Source: Mesorhizobium ventifaucium (GTDB lineage Bacteria > Pseudomonadota > Alphaproteobacteria > Rhizobiales > Rhizobiaceae). From it: DNA of 64,000 nucleotides. The stretch spans positions 62,001-126,000 of the forward strand of contig NZ_CAKXZS010000008.1 of assembly GCF_935822925.1 (NCBI RefSeq), given 5' to 3'. Below the pieces are notes generated by a model, which saw only the letters and a list, made by a program, of their open reading frames with translations, was not told where the DNA came from and did no database searches. Every line of letters begins with the position of its first letter. The first letter of the stretch is position 1. This document shows, one piece after another, positions 17,722 through 27,239 of this stretch. A program made the position numbers and the translations under genes.

Positions 17722-20681
17722 TGGCGGTGAAGGCGGCTGCGGAACACACCAACTGGCTTCTAAAGCCGGCGGCAAAGCTCGTGCCTCTGGATCAGAACCG
17801 AGCCCGGCGGGAATTGTCGGAGATCGCTTCCGCAGCGCAGGAAGAGGGGCTTGCCCGGCTGGCGAAATTCCTGGCCGGCAAGGGTGCCGTCCAGGATTTC
17901 CTCGCGGCAGTGTTCGACCTGTCGCCGTTCCTGCGCGACACGGTGCGCCGCCGCCCGCAGATCCTGGATGCGCTTTTCGATGAGACCGTCGAGGTCCGGC
18001 TGGCGTCGATCGGCGCCGCGATCGACAAGGCCGCGCGGGCGGAAGCCATGTCCGAAAGCAGCCTGATGATGGAGCTGCGGCAATGGAAAGCGGAAGCGCA
18101 TGTTCTGATCGCGCTGGCCGATCTTGCAGGCGAGGCCGAAACCGCAATCACAGTACGGCGGCTGAGCGATCTTGCCGACGCCTGCACCCGCGCTGCTGTC
18201 GATTTCCTGCTTCGCGACGCGCACCGACAGGGCAAGCTCAAACTGCCGGACCTCGAGGATCCGGCGCGCCGGTCGGGCTGGATCCTGCTCGGCATGGGCA
18301 AGCTTGGCGCGCATGAATTGAACTTCTCTTCCGACATCGACCTCGTCGTTTTCTTCGACCCGCAAGCGCCAGCAGTCGTCGATCCGCTCGATGCGACGGA
18401 GCTGTTTTCGCGCCTGACCCGCTGGCTGGTCCGCATTCTCCAGGACCGCACCGAACACGGCTATGTTTTCCGCACCGACCTCAGGCTTCGTCCCGACCCC
18501 GGTTCGACGCCGCTGGCGATCCCGGTCGAGGCGGCGCTGCGCTACTACGAGGCGCGGGGCCAGAACTGGGAGAGGGCCGCAATGATCAAGGCGCGTCCGG
18601 TGGCCGGCGATGTCGCCGCCGGCACTGCGTTCCTGAAGGACCTCCAACCCTACATCTGGCGCAAATACATGGACTATGCGGCGATCGCCGACGTCCATTC
18701 GATCAAGCGCCAGATCCACGCACACAAGGGTCTGGGCGAGATCACGGTGAAGGGCCACAACGTCAAGCTCGGACGCGGCGGCATCCGCGAGATCGAGTTC
18801 TTCGTCCAGACCCAGCAGCTCATCGCCGGCGGCCGCTTCTCCGAACTGCGCGGCCGCGAGACGGTGCCGATGCTTGGCCAGCTTGCGGCACGCGGCTGGA
18901 TCACGGCCGATGCGCGCGATACGCTCACAAGGCAGTACTGGCTCCTGCGCCGCGTCGAGCACGCCGTCCAGATGGTCGCCGACGAGCAGATCCATATACT
19001 GCCGGAAGATGACGAAGGGCTCGAACGCATTGCCCGCATGCTCGGTTTTACCGATGCGGCGACCTTTGCCGAGGCGTTCCGCGCCGCACTCCATCAGGTC
19101 GAACGCCACTACGCAGCGCTTTTCGAGACCGCGCCCGAGCTTTCGGCGGGCATCGGCAATCTGGTCTTTACCGGCGATGTCGACGACCCCGATACATTGC
19201 AGACCCTGCAGAGATTGGGATTCCAGCGGGCGAGCGACATCTGCCGCGTCATCCGCGGCTGGCATTTCGGCCGCTATCGCGTCACTCAGTCGGCCGAGGC
19301 GCGCGAGCGGTTGACCGAACTGACGCCGGCGCTCCTGCAATCCTTCGGCCAGACGCGCCGGGCGGACGAGGCGTTGATACGCTTCGACGAATTCCTTGCC
19401 GGTCTGCCCGCCGGCATTCAGCTCTTCTCGCTGCTCAACTCCAATCCAGCTCTGCTGAAGCTGCTTGCGACCATCATGGGCGCGGCGCCCCGGCTGGCCG
19501 CCATCATCACACGCCGGCCGCACGTGTTTGACGGCCTGCTTGATCCGGCCCTTTTGACCGAACTGCCGGACCGCGCCTATCTGTCCGGCCGTCTTGCGGC
19601 GTTCCTCGAAGGCGACAGGGCCTATGAGGACGTGCTCGATCGCTTGCGCATCTTTGCGTCCGAGCAAAAATTCCTGATCGGCGTCAGGCTGCTTGCCGGC
19701 TCGATCGATCCGGCCCGCGCCGGCCGTGCCTTTTCCGATCTGGCCGATCTCACCATCGACGCGGCGCTGCAGGCGGTCATCGCCGAGTTCGCGCTACGCC
19801 ACGGTCGCATCGCCGGCGGCACCGTTGCGCTGCTCGGCATGGGCAAGCTCGGCAGCCGCGAACTGACGGCCGGCTCAGATGTCGACCTCATCCTGCTTTA
19901 TGATCACGACGCCGATGCCGAAGAATCCGATGGCGACAAGCCGCTCGCCCCGTCTCACTATTACGCCAGGATGACGCAGCGGCTGATCGCTGCAGTGTCC
20001 GCGCCGACCGCCGAGGGCGTTCTCTACGAGCTCGACCTTCGCTTGCGGCCGTCCGGCAACAAGGGGCCGGTGGCGACCCATGTCGATGCTTTCAAGAAGT
20101 ACCAGCGCCGGGACGCGTGGACCTGGGAGCATATGGCGCTGTCAAGGGGCCGCGCGATCGGCGGCGATCAAGCGCTATGCGCCGAGGTTGAGGCCGAAGT
20201 GGCACAGGTGCTTGCCCTGCCGCGCGACAGCGCCAAGGTGATGGCCGAAGCATCCGAGATGCGCGCGATGATCGAGAAGGAGAAGCCGCCGCGCGATCTC
20301 TGGGACATCAAGCTGATCCCCGGTGGTCTCATCGATCTCGAATTCATCGCGCAGGTGGCGGTAATCACGGGAAAGATCGAAGCCGGCCGCCGGGTCACCG
20401 GGACGGCGGACGTGCTGTCGAGGCTGGCGCCGGCTTTCGCTGAGGCCCAGGTCAGGCAGGAGCTTTGCGATGCCTATGCGCTCTATCTGGCGCTCACCCA
20501 GATGACGCGGCTCTGCCTCACCGGCGTATTCGAACGGGACGACGTTCCGCCGGGGCTTTCGGATCTGCTTCTGGCGGTCACCGACCTGCCGGATTTCGGC
20601 GTGCTGGAAGCACACCTCAAGGAGACTTCGCAAAAGGTCAGGAAGGATTTCGACCTTTTGCTTCGTGCGAAACGACCGTGA
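17721..20681 (+). CDS. glnE: Bifunctional glutamine synthetase adenylyltransferase/adenylyl-removing enzyme GlnE
   Basis: 986 residues, full length. It has two nucleotidyltransferase domains, each with a G-S-D-x-D type metal site: GMGKLGAHELNFSSDIDLVV near residue 195 and LGMGKLGSRELTAGSDVDLI near residue 705, joined by helical regions. One half adds AMP to glutamine synthetase and the other removes it, in response to PII proteins and glutamine. Translation is coupled to the upstream kinase gene. No regulator site is visible. Confidence 0.97.
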   Translation: MAVKAAAEHTNWLLKPAAKLVPLDQNRARRELSEIASAAQEEGLARLAKFLAGKGAVQDFLAAVFDLSPFLRDTVRRRPQILDALFDETVEVRLASIGAAIDKAARAEAMSESSLMMELRQWKAEAHVLIALADLAGEAETAITVRRLSDLADACTRAAVDFLLRDAHRQGKLKLPDLEDPARRSGWILLGMGKLGAHELNFSSDIDLVVFFDPQAPAVVDPLDATELFSRLTRWLVRILQDRTEHGYVFRTDLRLRPDPGSTPLAIPVEAALRYYEARGQNWERAAMIKARPVAGDVAAGTAFLKDLQPYIWRKYMDYAAIADVHSIKRQIHAHKGLGEITVKGHNVKLGRGGIREIEFFVQTQQLIAGGRFSELRGRETVPMLGQLAARGWITADARDTLTRQYWLLRRVEHAVQMVADEQIHILPEDDEGLERIARMLGFTDAATFAEAFRAALHQVERHYAALFETAPELSAGIGNLVFTGDVDDPDTLQTLQRLGFQRASDICRVIRGWHFGRYRVTQSAEARERLTELTPALLQSFGQTRRADEALIRFDEFLAGLPAGIQLFSLLNSNPALLKLLATIMGAAPRLAAIITRRPHVFDGLLDPALLTELPDRAYLSGRLAAFLEGDRAYEDVLDRLRIFASEQKFLIGVRLLAGSIDPARAGRAFSDLADLTIDAALQAVIAEFALRHGRIAGGTVALLGMGKLGSRELTAGSDVDLILLYDHDADAEESDGDKPLAPSHYYARMTQRLIAAVSAPTAEGVLYELDLRLRPSGNKGPVATHVDAFKKYQRRDAWTWEHMALSRGRAIGGDQALCAEVEAEVAQVLALPRDSAKVMAEASEMRAMIEKEKPPRDLWDIKLIPGGLIDLEFIAQVAVITGKIEAGRRVTGTADVLSRLAPAFAEAQVRQELCDAYALYLALTQMTRLCLTGVFERDDVPPGLSDLLLAVTDLPDFGVLEAHLKETSQKVRKDFDLLLRAKRP

Positions 20682-20773
20682 CGGCGCAACGCCAATCGAC
20701 TGTTTCGAACAGCATCGGGGTGCTGTCCCTCCGGCGTTTCCGAAAGTTGCAACCGCTTCACGACAACAGAGGG

Positions 20774-23098
20774 TCAGGCGGCGGCTCTGACCAGCTGCGT
20801 CGGCTTGCTGGTCGGAATGCGCACCGACACGATCGTGCCGGTGCCTTCGGTGGAGCGGATTTTCAAGGCGCCGCCCTGAAGCTCGGCCAACGAGCGTGAG
20901 ATGGCAAGGCCAAGGCCGGAACCGGCATGGCTCTTGGAAAACTGGTTCTGCACCTGCTCGAACGGGCGGCCGAGCTTGCTCAGCGCCTCCTTCGGGATGC
21001 CGCAGCCATTGTCTTCGATCGTCAGGACCAGAGCACTGGACGTGTTGCGGGCCCTTACCGCAATGCGGCCGCCCTGGCCGGTGAATTTCACCGCATTCGA
21101 CAGCAGGTTGATGATGATCTGCTTGATCGCCCGGCGGTCGGCGAACAGCGTCAGGGAGTCAGGGATGCGTGTTTCGACGGTGATCGACTTTTCCGCCGCC
21201 TGCAGCGAGATGACGCGCACCGTTTCCCGCATCAGCGGGCAGAGGTCGATTTCCTCCTGATCCATCGAGAACTGGCCGGCCTCGATCTTCGACATGTCGA
21301 GGATGTCGTTGATGACGCCCAGAAGATATTTGCCGCTGCCGTTGATGTCGGTGGCATATTCCTCGTAGCGCGGCGAACCCAAGGGCCCGAACAGCGACTG
21401 TTCCATCAGCTCGGAGAAGCCGATGATCGCGTTGAGCGGCGTGCGCAATTCATGCGACATGTTGGCCAGGAACTCGGATTTGGCCCGGTTCGCGGCCTCG
21501 GCGCGCTCGGTTTCCTTCATGTATTTGTGATTGAGCTCGACCAGTTCGCGCGACCGTTCTTCCTCTGCCCGGCGGGCAAGGCTGAGGTCATGGATCGTCG
21601 CCATCAGCCGGCGCTCGCTGTCGACCAGCTTCTCCTGGTGCAGCTTGATCTGGGTGATGTCGGACCCGACCGAGACGGTGCCGCCGTCCCTGGTTCGCAA
21701 CTCGTTCACCTGCAACCAGCGGCCATCGGCAAGCTGCCGCTCGAAGGTCACGCCGCCTTGCTGCCCGTTGGTGTTGGCAAGCCGGCGCTCCGAGGCGAAG
21801 GCAAGCATGCGATCTTCGAGAACGGCGCGCGAGGCGCCCGGCATCACGTCGCGATCCGACAGGCCGTTGTCCTGCTGGTACTTGGAATTGCACATGATCA
21901 GGCGCTGGGCCGAATCCCAGAGCACGAAGGATTCGTTGATGTTTTCGATGGCCGTTCGCAGGCGAAGATCCGCGGCCTCGGAGCGTAGCGCCAGGTGCCG
22001 CTGCTCGGTGACGTCGACGGCGATGCCGATCAGCTGGATCTCCGGCGCTTCCGGGTCGATCACCTGCGCCCTTGCGCGCATCCACACCCATTGTCCGTCG
22101 GCGTGGCGCATCCGGAACACCTGGTCGATGTGGTCGATCTCGCGTGCGACGATCCTGTTGGCGAGTTGGAACAGGTCGCCGTCGTCGGGATGGATGATCC
22201 CGTCGACCTCGCCAAACGACAGCATCGTGTCGCAGGGCTCATAGCCCAGCATGTCGTACATCGAGCGCGACCAGTACATCTTGCCGCGCACCATATCCCA
22301 ATCCCACAGGCCGCAACGGCCGCGCACCAGCGCCATGTCGATGCGTTGGTGCGCTTCTAGATAGATCCGGTCGGCAGCCTGGGCGCGCGCCGCCTGACCG
22401 AAATAGGCGTAGAGGATGATGATCAGCACGCCGGCCGTCAGCACGAACAGCGTGACGTTGAGCGAAACGGTTTTGCGCCACGTGTCGAAGACCGCATCCT
22501 GCGGAACGAGTGCTGCGGCAGCACCATTCCTGCCATTTGCCAGGCTCACCGCGGCAAACCAGTCCTGGCCGCCGATGCTGACCTCCATCACCCCGGCACG
22601 GTCGCCGAACATGAACAGCGGTTGACCGCCCTGGGCGATGCCGTCGAGCGACCGCCCCTCCCAGCCCGTCGATTGCGGTGTCACGGCAACGATCTTGAAC
22701 GCGCTGTCGGTGACCGCAAGCACGTGGCTTCGACCCATTGCGCCCTGACGGCTGATGCCCTCCAACAGGTCCTGCGTCGCGCCCGGCGTCGAGGCCATGC
22801 TCGCATCGCCGCTAATTGAACTGGCCAGTTGGCCCGCGGCGAGCGAGAGGATCGCCTTGGCGTCGCGTTCCACGTCGTCGCGCTCGTGCATCAGCGACAG
22901 GAACCGTAGCGCCGCGATGACGACCAGGAAAATGATGATGAGGGCCGGTATCGATCGGCGCAGCAATGGCTCGGCTGCCAGGAGCCGTCGGTAGGCGGGT
23001 TCAGCGATGAGCCGCGCGTTGCCGGCGAGGCCGTCGCTTCTCGCCTCACGCTCAAAACCCGTCCCTCCGGGCGCGCCCCACGCGTCCGCCTTGGCCAT
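20774..23098 (-). CDS. pleC: PAS-domain sensor histidine kinase, PleC-like
   Basis: 774 residues. Membrane segments at about 49-69 and 212-234 flank a periplasmic region. Two PAS domains follow (about 256-365, with a PAC-like DGQWVWMRARAQ, and 378-485), then a coiled stretch and the DivJ/PleC-type phosphoacceptor His549 in FLANMSHELRTPLNAIIGFSE. The ATPase domain has LLSNAVKFT, EDNGCGIP and GSGLGLAI. No receiver domain is attached. I recall that the Sinorhizobium PleC gene lies next to glnE, which supports the name; PleC acts on the cell-cycle regulator DivK. Convergent with glnE. Confidence 0.7.
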   Translation of the reverse strand: MAKADAWGAPGGTGFEREARSDGLAGNARLIAEPAYRRLLAAEPLLRRSIPALIIIFLVVIAALRFLSLMHERDDVERDAKAILSLAAGQLASSISGDASMASTPGATQDLLEGISRQGAMGRSHVLAVTDSAFKIVAVTPQSTGWEGRSLDGIAQGGQPLFMFGDRAGVMEVSIGGQDWFAAVSLANGRNGAAAALVPQDAVFDTWRKTVSLNVTLFVLTAGVLIIILYAYFGQAARAQAADRIYLEAHQRIDMALVRGRCGLWDWDMVRGKMYWSRSMYDMLGYEPCDTMLSFGEVDGIIHPDDGDLFQLANRIVAREIDHIDQVFRMRHADGQWVWMRARAQVIDPEAPEIQLIGIAVDVTEQRHLALRSEAADLRLRTAIENINESFVLWDSAQRLIMCNSKYQQDNGLSDRDVMPGASRAVLEDRMLAFASERRLANTNGQQGGVTFERQLADGRWLQVNELRTRDGGTVSVGSDITQIKLHQEKLVDSERRLMATIHDLSLARRAEEERSRELVELNHKYMKETERAEAANRAKSEFLANMSHELRTPLNAIIGFSELMEQSLFGPLGSPRYEEYATDINGSGKYLLGVINDILDMSKIEAGQFSMDQEEIDLCPLMRETVRVISLQAAEKSITVETRIPDSLTLFADRRAIKQIIINLLSNAVKFTGQGGRIAVRARNTSSALVLTIEDNGCGIPKEALSKLGRPFEQVQNQFSKSHAGSGLGLAISRSLAELQGGALKIRSTEGTGTIVSVRIPTSKPTQLVRAAA

Positions 23099-23271
23099 AA
23101 ATGGCTCTCCCCGATACTTAAAACTGCTTGACGATCCGGCGACGCCGCACTTCCGAATCTTTAGCTAAAGAATCAAAGGTGATTCGCCTTGTCCAGAGGC
23201 GCGGCGAAAAAAGATTAAAAATCGACTAAAATAATGACTTTTCCGCCCGATGATGCCGGGCGGCAACCTTC

Positions 23272-23417
23272 TAAGGTGTGTTGAGATTCAGGTCAGGCCG
23301 CGCCGAGAACGGTGGATTCCGAGAACCGGAGCGGAGCGTACTTTTGGTACGTGAGCACCGGAAGCGCAGGAAACCGCCGTTCGCAGGCCGGCATCACCTG
23401 AATATCAACATACCTTA
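23272..23417. repeat. 146-bp palindromic intergenic element (RIME-like)
   Basis: The ends are 22-bp inverted repeats matching at 20 positions: TAAGGTGTGTTGAG... on the left and its complement on the right, closing at 23417. Inside are further nested palindromes, including CCGGAGCGGAGCGTAC and GTACGTGAGCACCGG around a short loop at about 23340. Large palindromic mosaic elements of this kind are known from rhizobia. The right end overlaps the stop codon of pepN. The rest of the 316-base gap between pepN and the PleC-like gene holds no gene. Confidence 0.75.
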
Positions 23418-26060
23418 CGCCAGCGTGCGCTCAATGATGTCGCGCAAATCGGCCGACAGGTTCTCGGTATTGGCAATCGAAAGCAGCGCTTCCCTTGCCA
23501 TGCCCTGCCGGGCAGGTTCGAGCGAGCGCCATGATCTGAGTGCTGTCGCCAGCCTGGCGGCCAATTGCGGGTTGCGCTTTTCGACCTGGAGGACCGTTTC
23601 GACGAAAAACCGGTAGCCTTCGCCGTCGGCGCGATGGAAGCCGGTCTGGTTGGCGCTGGAAAACGTGCCGACGAGCGAGCGCACCCGGTTCGGGTTGGCC
23701 ATCGAGAAGGCCGGGTGGCCGGTCAGGGCGCGCACCGCATGAATGGTTTGCGGGCCCGGCACGCTCGCCTGGATCTGGAACCATTTGTCCATCACCAGCG
23801 GATCGGTCGCATATTTCGCTTCGAAGTCCGCCACCGCCTTGACCGTCTCCGGCGAACCGCTATGGCGGAGCGCAAGCACGCTCAATGCGGCGGCGCGGTC
23901 GGTCATGTTGGTCGCGGACTGGAAATGCCGAGCCGCAAGCGCCGCACCTCCCTGCAACAGCGAAAGATAGTCGAGCAAGGTGTTGCGCAGCGCCCGGCGA
24001 CCGGCGCTTGCCGCATCCGGCCTGAACGCGTCCTTGTCGGTCAGTCGATGGTAGAGGTCGGAGAATATCTCGCGGTTCGCCTCGGCGATCGCGACCGTCA
24101 GCGCCTCGCGGGCCGAGAAAATGGCATCGGGGTCGATGTTCTTGCCTATGTCACGGGCGATATCTGCTTCGCTCGGAAGCGCCAGAGCCAGCGCCCGATA
24201 GGCCGGTTCGAGTGTCTCGTCGCCGGCTATTTTGCCGGCAAGCTCGATCAACCGCGATGCGAAACCTGGCTGCCTGCTGTCAAGGACCTGGCGGAAGGCT
24301 GAGATCAGCACCTCGGTCAAAAGCGTGTTGAACGCCTGCCAGCGTGAGAAGGTATCGTTGTCATGGCCGGCAAGGAAGAACTGATCGTCGGCCTTCTGCT
24401 CGACGGAAAGCGTCACCGGCGCCGAGAAGCCGCGGTTGAGCGACATCGCCGGGCGCTCGGCGACGCCCGAGAAGCGCACCACGTGCCGGCGCTTGCGGAT
24501 ATGGATGACGCCGTCCTCGACGCTGGCGCCCTCGACGCCGCTATATTCTATTGCTTTGCCGTCGGCGCCGACCAGGCTGAAGGCCAGCGGAATATGCATC
24601 AGCCGCTTGCGGCTTTCGGACGGCGTTGGCGGTACCGACTGCTCGATCTCGAGCGTGAATTCCTGGGCCGCCGCATTATGCGTCGAACTGATGGTCAGAT
24701 TGGGCGTGCCGGCCTGATGGTACCAGAGCGAAAATTGCGAGAGGTCGCGCCCGGACACATCCTCGAACACCTTGATGAAGTCCTCGATCGTCGCAGCCTC
24801 GCCATCATGGCGCTCGAAATAGAGATCCATGCCAGCCCGGAACGTCTCCGCGCCGAGAATGGTGCGGATCATGCGCACCACTTCCGAGCCCTTTTCGTAG
24901 ACTGTCGCCGTGTAGAAATTGTTGATCTCGCGGTAGCGGCGCGGTCGCACCGGATGCGCCAGCGGTCCCTGGTCTTCGGGAAACTGATGTGCCTTGAGCG
25001 TGCGCACTTCGGCAATGCGTTTCACCGCTCGCGATCGCTGGTCGGCGGAGAATTCGTGATCGCGGAAAACCGTCAGCCCTTCCTTCAGGCAAAGCTGGAA
25101 CCAGTCGCGGCAAGTGATTCTGTTGCCAGTCCAATTGTGGAAATACTCGTGCGCGATGATCGCCTCGATATTGGCGAAATCGGCGTCCGTTGCGGTCTCG
25201 TGGTCGGCCAGCACATATTTGTCGTTGAAGATGTTGAGGCCTTTGTTCTCCATTGCGCCCATGTTGAAGTCGGACACGGCTACGATGTTGAAGACGTCGA
25301 GGTCGTATTCGCGGCCGAACGCCTCCTCGTCCCATTTCATCGACCGTTTCAAGGCGTCCATGGCGTAGCCAGCGAGCCGCTCCTTGCCCGGCTCGACAAA
25401 GATGCCGAGCTCGACCTCGCGGCCGGACAACGTGACGAAGCTGTCCGCGACCTTGCCGAGAGCGCCCGCGACCAGGGCGAACAGATAGGACGGCTTGGGG
25501 AAGGGGTCGTGCCAGACTGCATAGTGCCAGCCGTCGGCAAGTTCGCCGCTGCCAGCCGGGTTGCCGTTGGAAAGAAGCAGTGGCGCCTCGTGGTGCGGCG
25601 CCTCGATGCGCACCGTATAGATGGACAGGATATCCGGGCGATCGAGAAAATAGGTGATGCGCCGAAAGCCCTCGGCCTCGCATTGCGTGCAATAGACGTT
25701 GCTGGAGCGATAGAGGCCCATCAGGGCCTCGTTGTGCGCCGGCGCCAGCTCGGTTTCGATCAGGAGCTGGAAGCGGGCTGCCGCGGGCGGCGTGGTGATC
25801 GTCAACTGATCGGGCGTGGCAAAAAAATCGGTCGGCGCAAGTGTCTGGCCGTCGATTGCGACGCGGCCGAGCGTCAGGCCATCGCCGTCCAGCACCAGCG
25901 GCACTGACGCCGCGATGCCGTCGCGGCGCTCGACCGTCAGCACGGCGGTGACGCGCGTGGCTTCTGGCGACAGGCGGAAAGTCAGGCCGGTTTCCGGAAT
26001 GAGATAGTCGGTGGGGCGATAGTCTTCGAGCTTGAAGACCTGGCCGGTGTCCGTGCGCAT
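23415..26060 (-). CDS. pepN: Aminopeptidase N (M1 family)
   Basis: 881 residues. It has the substrate-binding GAMEN motif (268-272), the zinc motif HEYFH (304-308) with the distal Glu327 (KEGLTVFRDHEF), and the long C-terminal helical domain. It removes N-terminal residues from peptides in the cytoplasm. No signal peptide. The stop codon lies inside the right end of the palindromic element at 23272-23417. The start ATG 26060 gives the usual N-terminus leading into LEDYRPTDYLIPET. Confidence 0.96.
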   Translation of the reverse strand: MRTDTGQVFKLEDYRPTDYLIPETGLTFRLSPEATRVTAVLTVERRDGIAASVPLVLDGDGLTLGRVAIDGQTLAPTDFFATPDQLTITTPPAAARFQLLIETELAPAHNEALMGLYRSSNVYCTQCEAEGFRRITYFLDRPDILSIYTVRIEAPHHEAPLLLSNGNPAGSGELADGWHYAVWHDPFPKPSYLFALVAGALGKVADSFVTLSGREVELGIFVEPGKERLAGYAMDALKRSMKWDEEAFGREYDLDVFNIVAVSDFNMGAMENKGLNIFNDKYVLADHETATDADFANIEAIIAHEYFHNWTGNRITCRDWFQLCLKEGLTVFRDHEFSADQRSRAVKRIAEVRTLKAHQFPEDQGPLAHPVRPRRYREINNFYTATVYEKGSEVVRMIRTILGAETFRAGMDLYFERHDGEAATIEDFIKVFEDVSGRDLSQFSLWYHQAGTPNLTISSTHNAAAQEFTLEIEQSVPPTPSESRKRLMHIPLAFSLVGADGKAIEYSGVEGASVEDGVIHIRKRRHVVRFSGVAERPAMSLNRGFSAPVTLSVEQKADDQFFLAGHDNDTFSRWQAFNTLLTEVLISAFRQVLDSRQPGFASRLIELAGKIAGDETLEPAYRALALALPSEADIARDIGKNIDPDAIFSAREALTVAIAEANREIFSDLYHRLTDKDAFRPDAASAGRRALRNTLLDYLSLLQGGAALAARHFQSATNMTDRAAALSVLALRHSGSPETVKAVADFEAKYATDPLVMDKWFQIQASVPGPQTIHAVRALTGHPAFSMANPNRVRSLVGTFSSANQTGFHRADGEGYRFFVETVLQVEKRNPQLAARLATALRSWRSLEPARQGMAREALLSIANTENLSADLRDIIERTLA

Positions 26061-26214
26061 TCCGTGAGGTTTCCTGTCGATTCCCGCAGCGGCAGGTGGA
26101 TCCGCTGGTCGAAGAAATTTGAAGCACGCGCTCTTTACACGAAACCGTCACTCGACAAAACTGCCGCAGCGCCTATTCAGGCACTCGTTTTCCAATCATC
26201 GTCGCGAGGTATCC

Positions 26215-26292
26215 ATGACCGTCGTCACACCGAAATTCGGCATGGGCGCCTCTGTGCTGCGTCGCGAGGAGCAGGAAGCAGCTGCCAAGTGA
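26215..26292 (+). pseudogene. Fossil of the N-terminus of a CoxL/xanthine dehydrogenase-type molybdopterin subunit
   Basis: A short frame from ATG 26215 with a GAGG site reads MTVVTPKFGMGASVLRREEQ and then EAAAK and a stop at 26290-26292. The first 20 residues look like the very start of the large subunit of CO/xanthine dehydrogenase-like enzymes (KFG.GASV.R.ED). The rest of that gene (about 750 residues) is absent. The stop overlaps the likely GTG start of the EamA permease. It may persist as a leader frame. Confidence 0.55.
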
Positions 26293-27239
26293 ACCCGACG
26301 GACCATCCCGGCGGGCACAACACGCTGACCGGGATCATGCTCAAGGTCGTCTCAGTGGCGGTCTTTGTCGCCATGTCGTCCTGCATCAAGGCGGCGGGCA
26401 CGGTGCCGGCGGGCCAGATCGTCTTCTTCCGCTCGTTCTTTGCCATCTTTCCGATCGTCATCTTCCTGGCCTTCCAGGGAAAACTTGGCACCGCGTTTTC
26501 GACCAAGCGCCCGCTCAACCACATTGCGCGCGGCGTTGTCGGCGTCTGCGCCATGGGGCTCGGCTTCTTCGCGCTGATACGGCTGCCGCTGCCGGAAGCG
26601 ATCGCGCTGAACTACGCACAGCCGCTGCTGGTGGTGGTGTTCAGTTCGATCTTCCTCGGCGAAGCGATCCGCGTCTATCGCTGGAGCGCGGTTGCGGTCG
26701 GACTGATCGGGGTGCTGGTCATCTCATGGCCGGAACTGACGCTGCTGGGTTCGGGCGCAGCACTTGGCGATCAAGAGGTGCTCGGCGTCATCGCCGCACT
26801 GGTCGCGGCAGCGATCTCGGCCGCCGCCATGCTGCTGGTGCGCAACCTCGTCCAGAGCGAACCGACGGCAACCATCGTGCTGTGGTTTTCGGTGACGGCG
26901 AGCCTCCTGGCGTTGCTGTCGCTGCCGTTCGGCTGGCAGGCGCTGACACCGGCGCAGGCGGGCCTGCTCATTGCTGCAGGCTTTTGCGGCGGGCTCGCTC
27001 AGATTCTGATGACGGCAGCTTATCGCCATGCCGAGGCCTCGGTCGTAGCGCCTTTCGAATACACGTCGATGCTGCTTGGCATCGTTGTCGGCTATCTCGC
27101 CTTCGGCGACGTCCCGACGGTTCATATGCTCATCGGCGGCGTGATCGTCGTTGCCGCGGGCATCTTCATCATCTGGCGCGAGCGGCAACTGGGCCTTGAA
27201 CGTGCCCGCACCCGCCAGGCGACCCCGCCGCAAGGATGA
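26289..27239 (+). CDS. EamA/DMT-family transporter
   Basis: About 316 residues from GTG 26289; ATG 26337 is an alternative start. Ten hydrophobic segments in two EamA halves: the first around VVSVAVFVAMSSCIKAAG to LIGVLVISWP, the second from VLGVIAALVAAAISAAAM to GVIVVAAGIFIIW. Family members export amino acids, nucleosides or other metabolites, or act as permeases; the substrate is unknown. The C-terminal tail is basic. It ends at 27239, with the XRE regulator ending at 27240 on the other strand, so the two converge without any spacer. Confidence 0.88.
   Translation: MNPTDHPGGHNTLTGIMLKVVSVAVFVAMSSCIKAAGTVPAGQIVFFRSFFAIFPIVIFLAFQGKLGTAFSTKRPLNHIARGVVGVCAMGLGFFALIRLPLPEAIALNYAQPLLVVVFSSIFLGEAIRVYRWSAVAVGLIGVLVISWPELTLLGSGAALGDQEVLGVIAALVAAAISAAAMLLVRNLVQSEPTATIVLWFSVTASLLALLSLPFGWQALTPAQAGLLIAAGFCGGLAQILMTAAYRHAEASVVAPFEYTSMLLGIVVGYLAFGDVPTVHMLIGGVIVVAAGIFIIWRERQLGLERARTRQATPPQG

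Noticed and set aside
17760..19667. A 635-codon open frame on the minus strand
   Set aside because: It lies fully antisense to glnE, which is strongly conserved; the long frame is a side effect of high-GC codon use and its translation resembles no family.
24363..25907. A 514-codon plus-strand frame
   Set aside because: Antisense to pepN; no recognisable domain.
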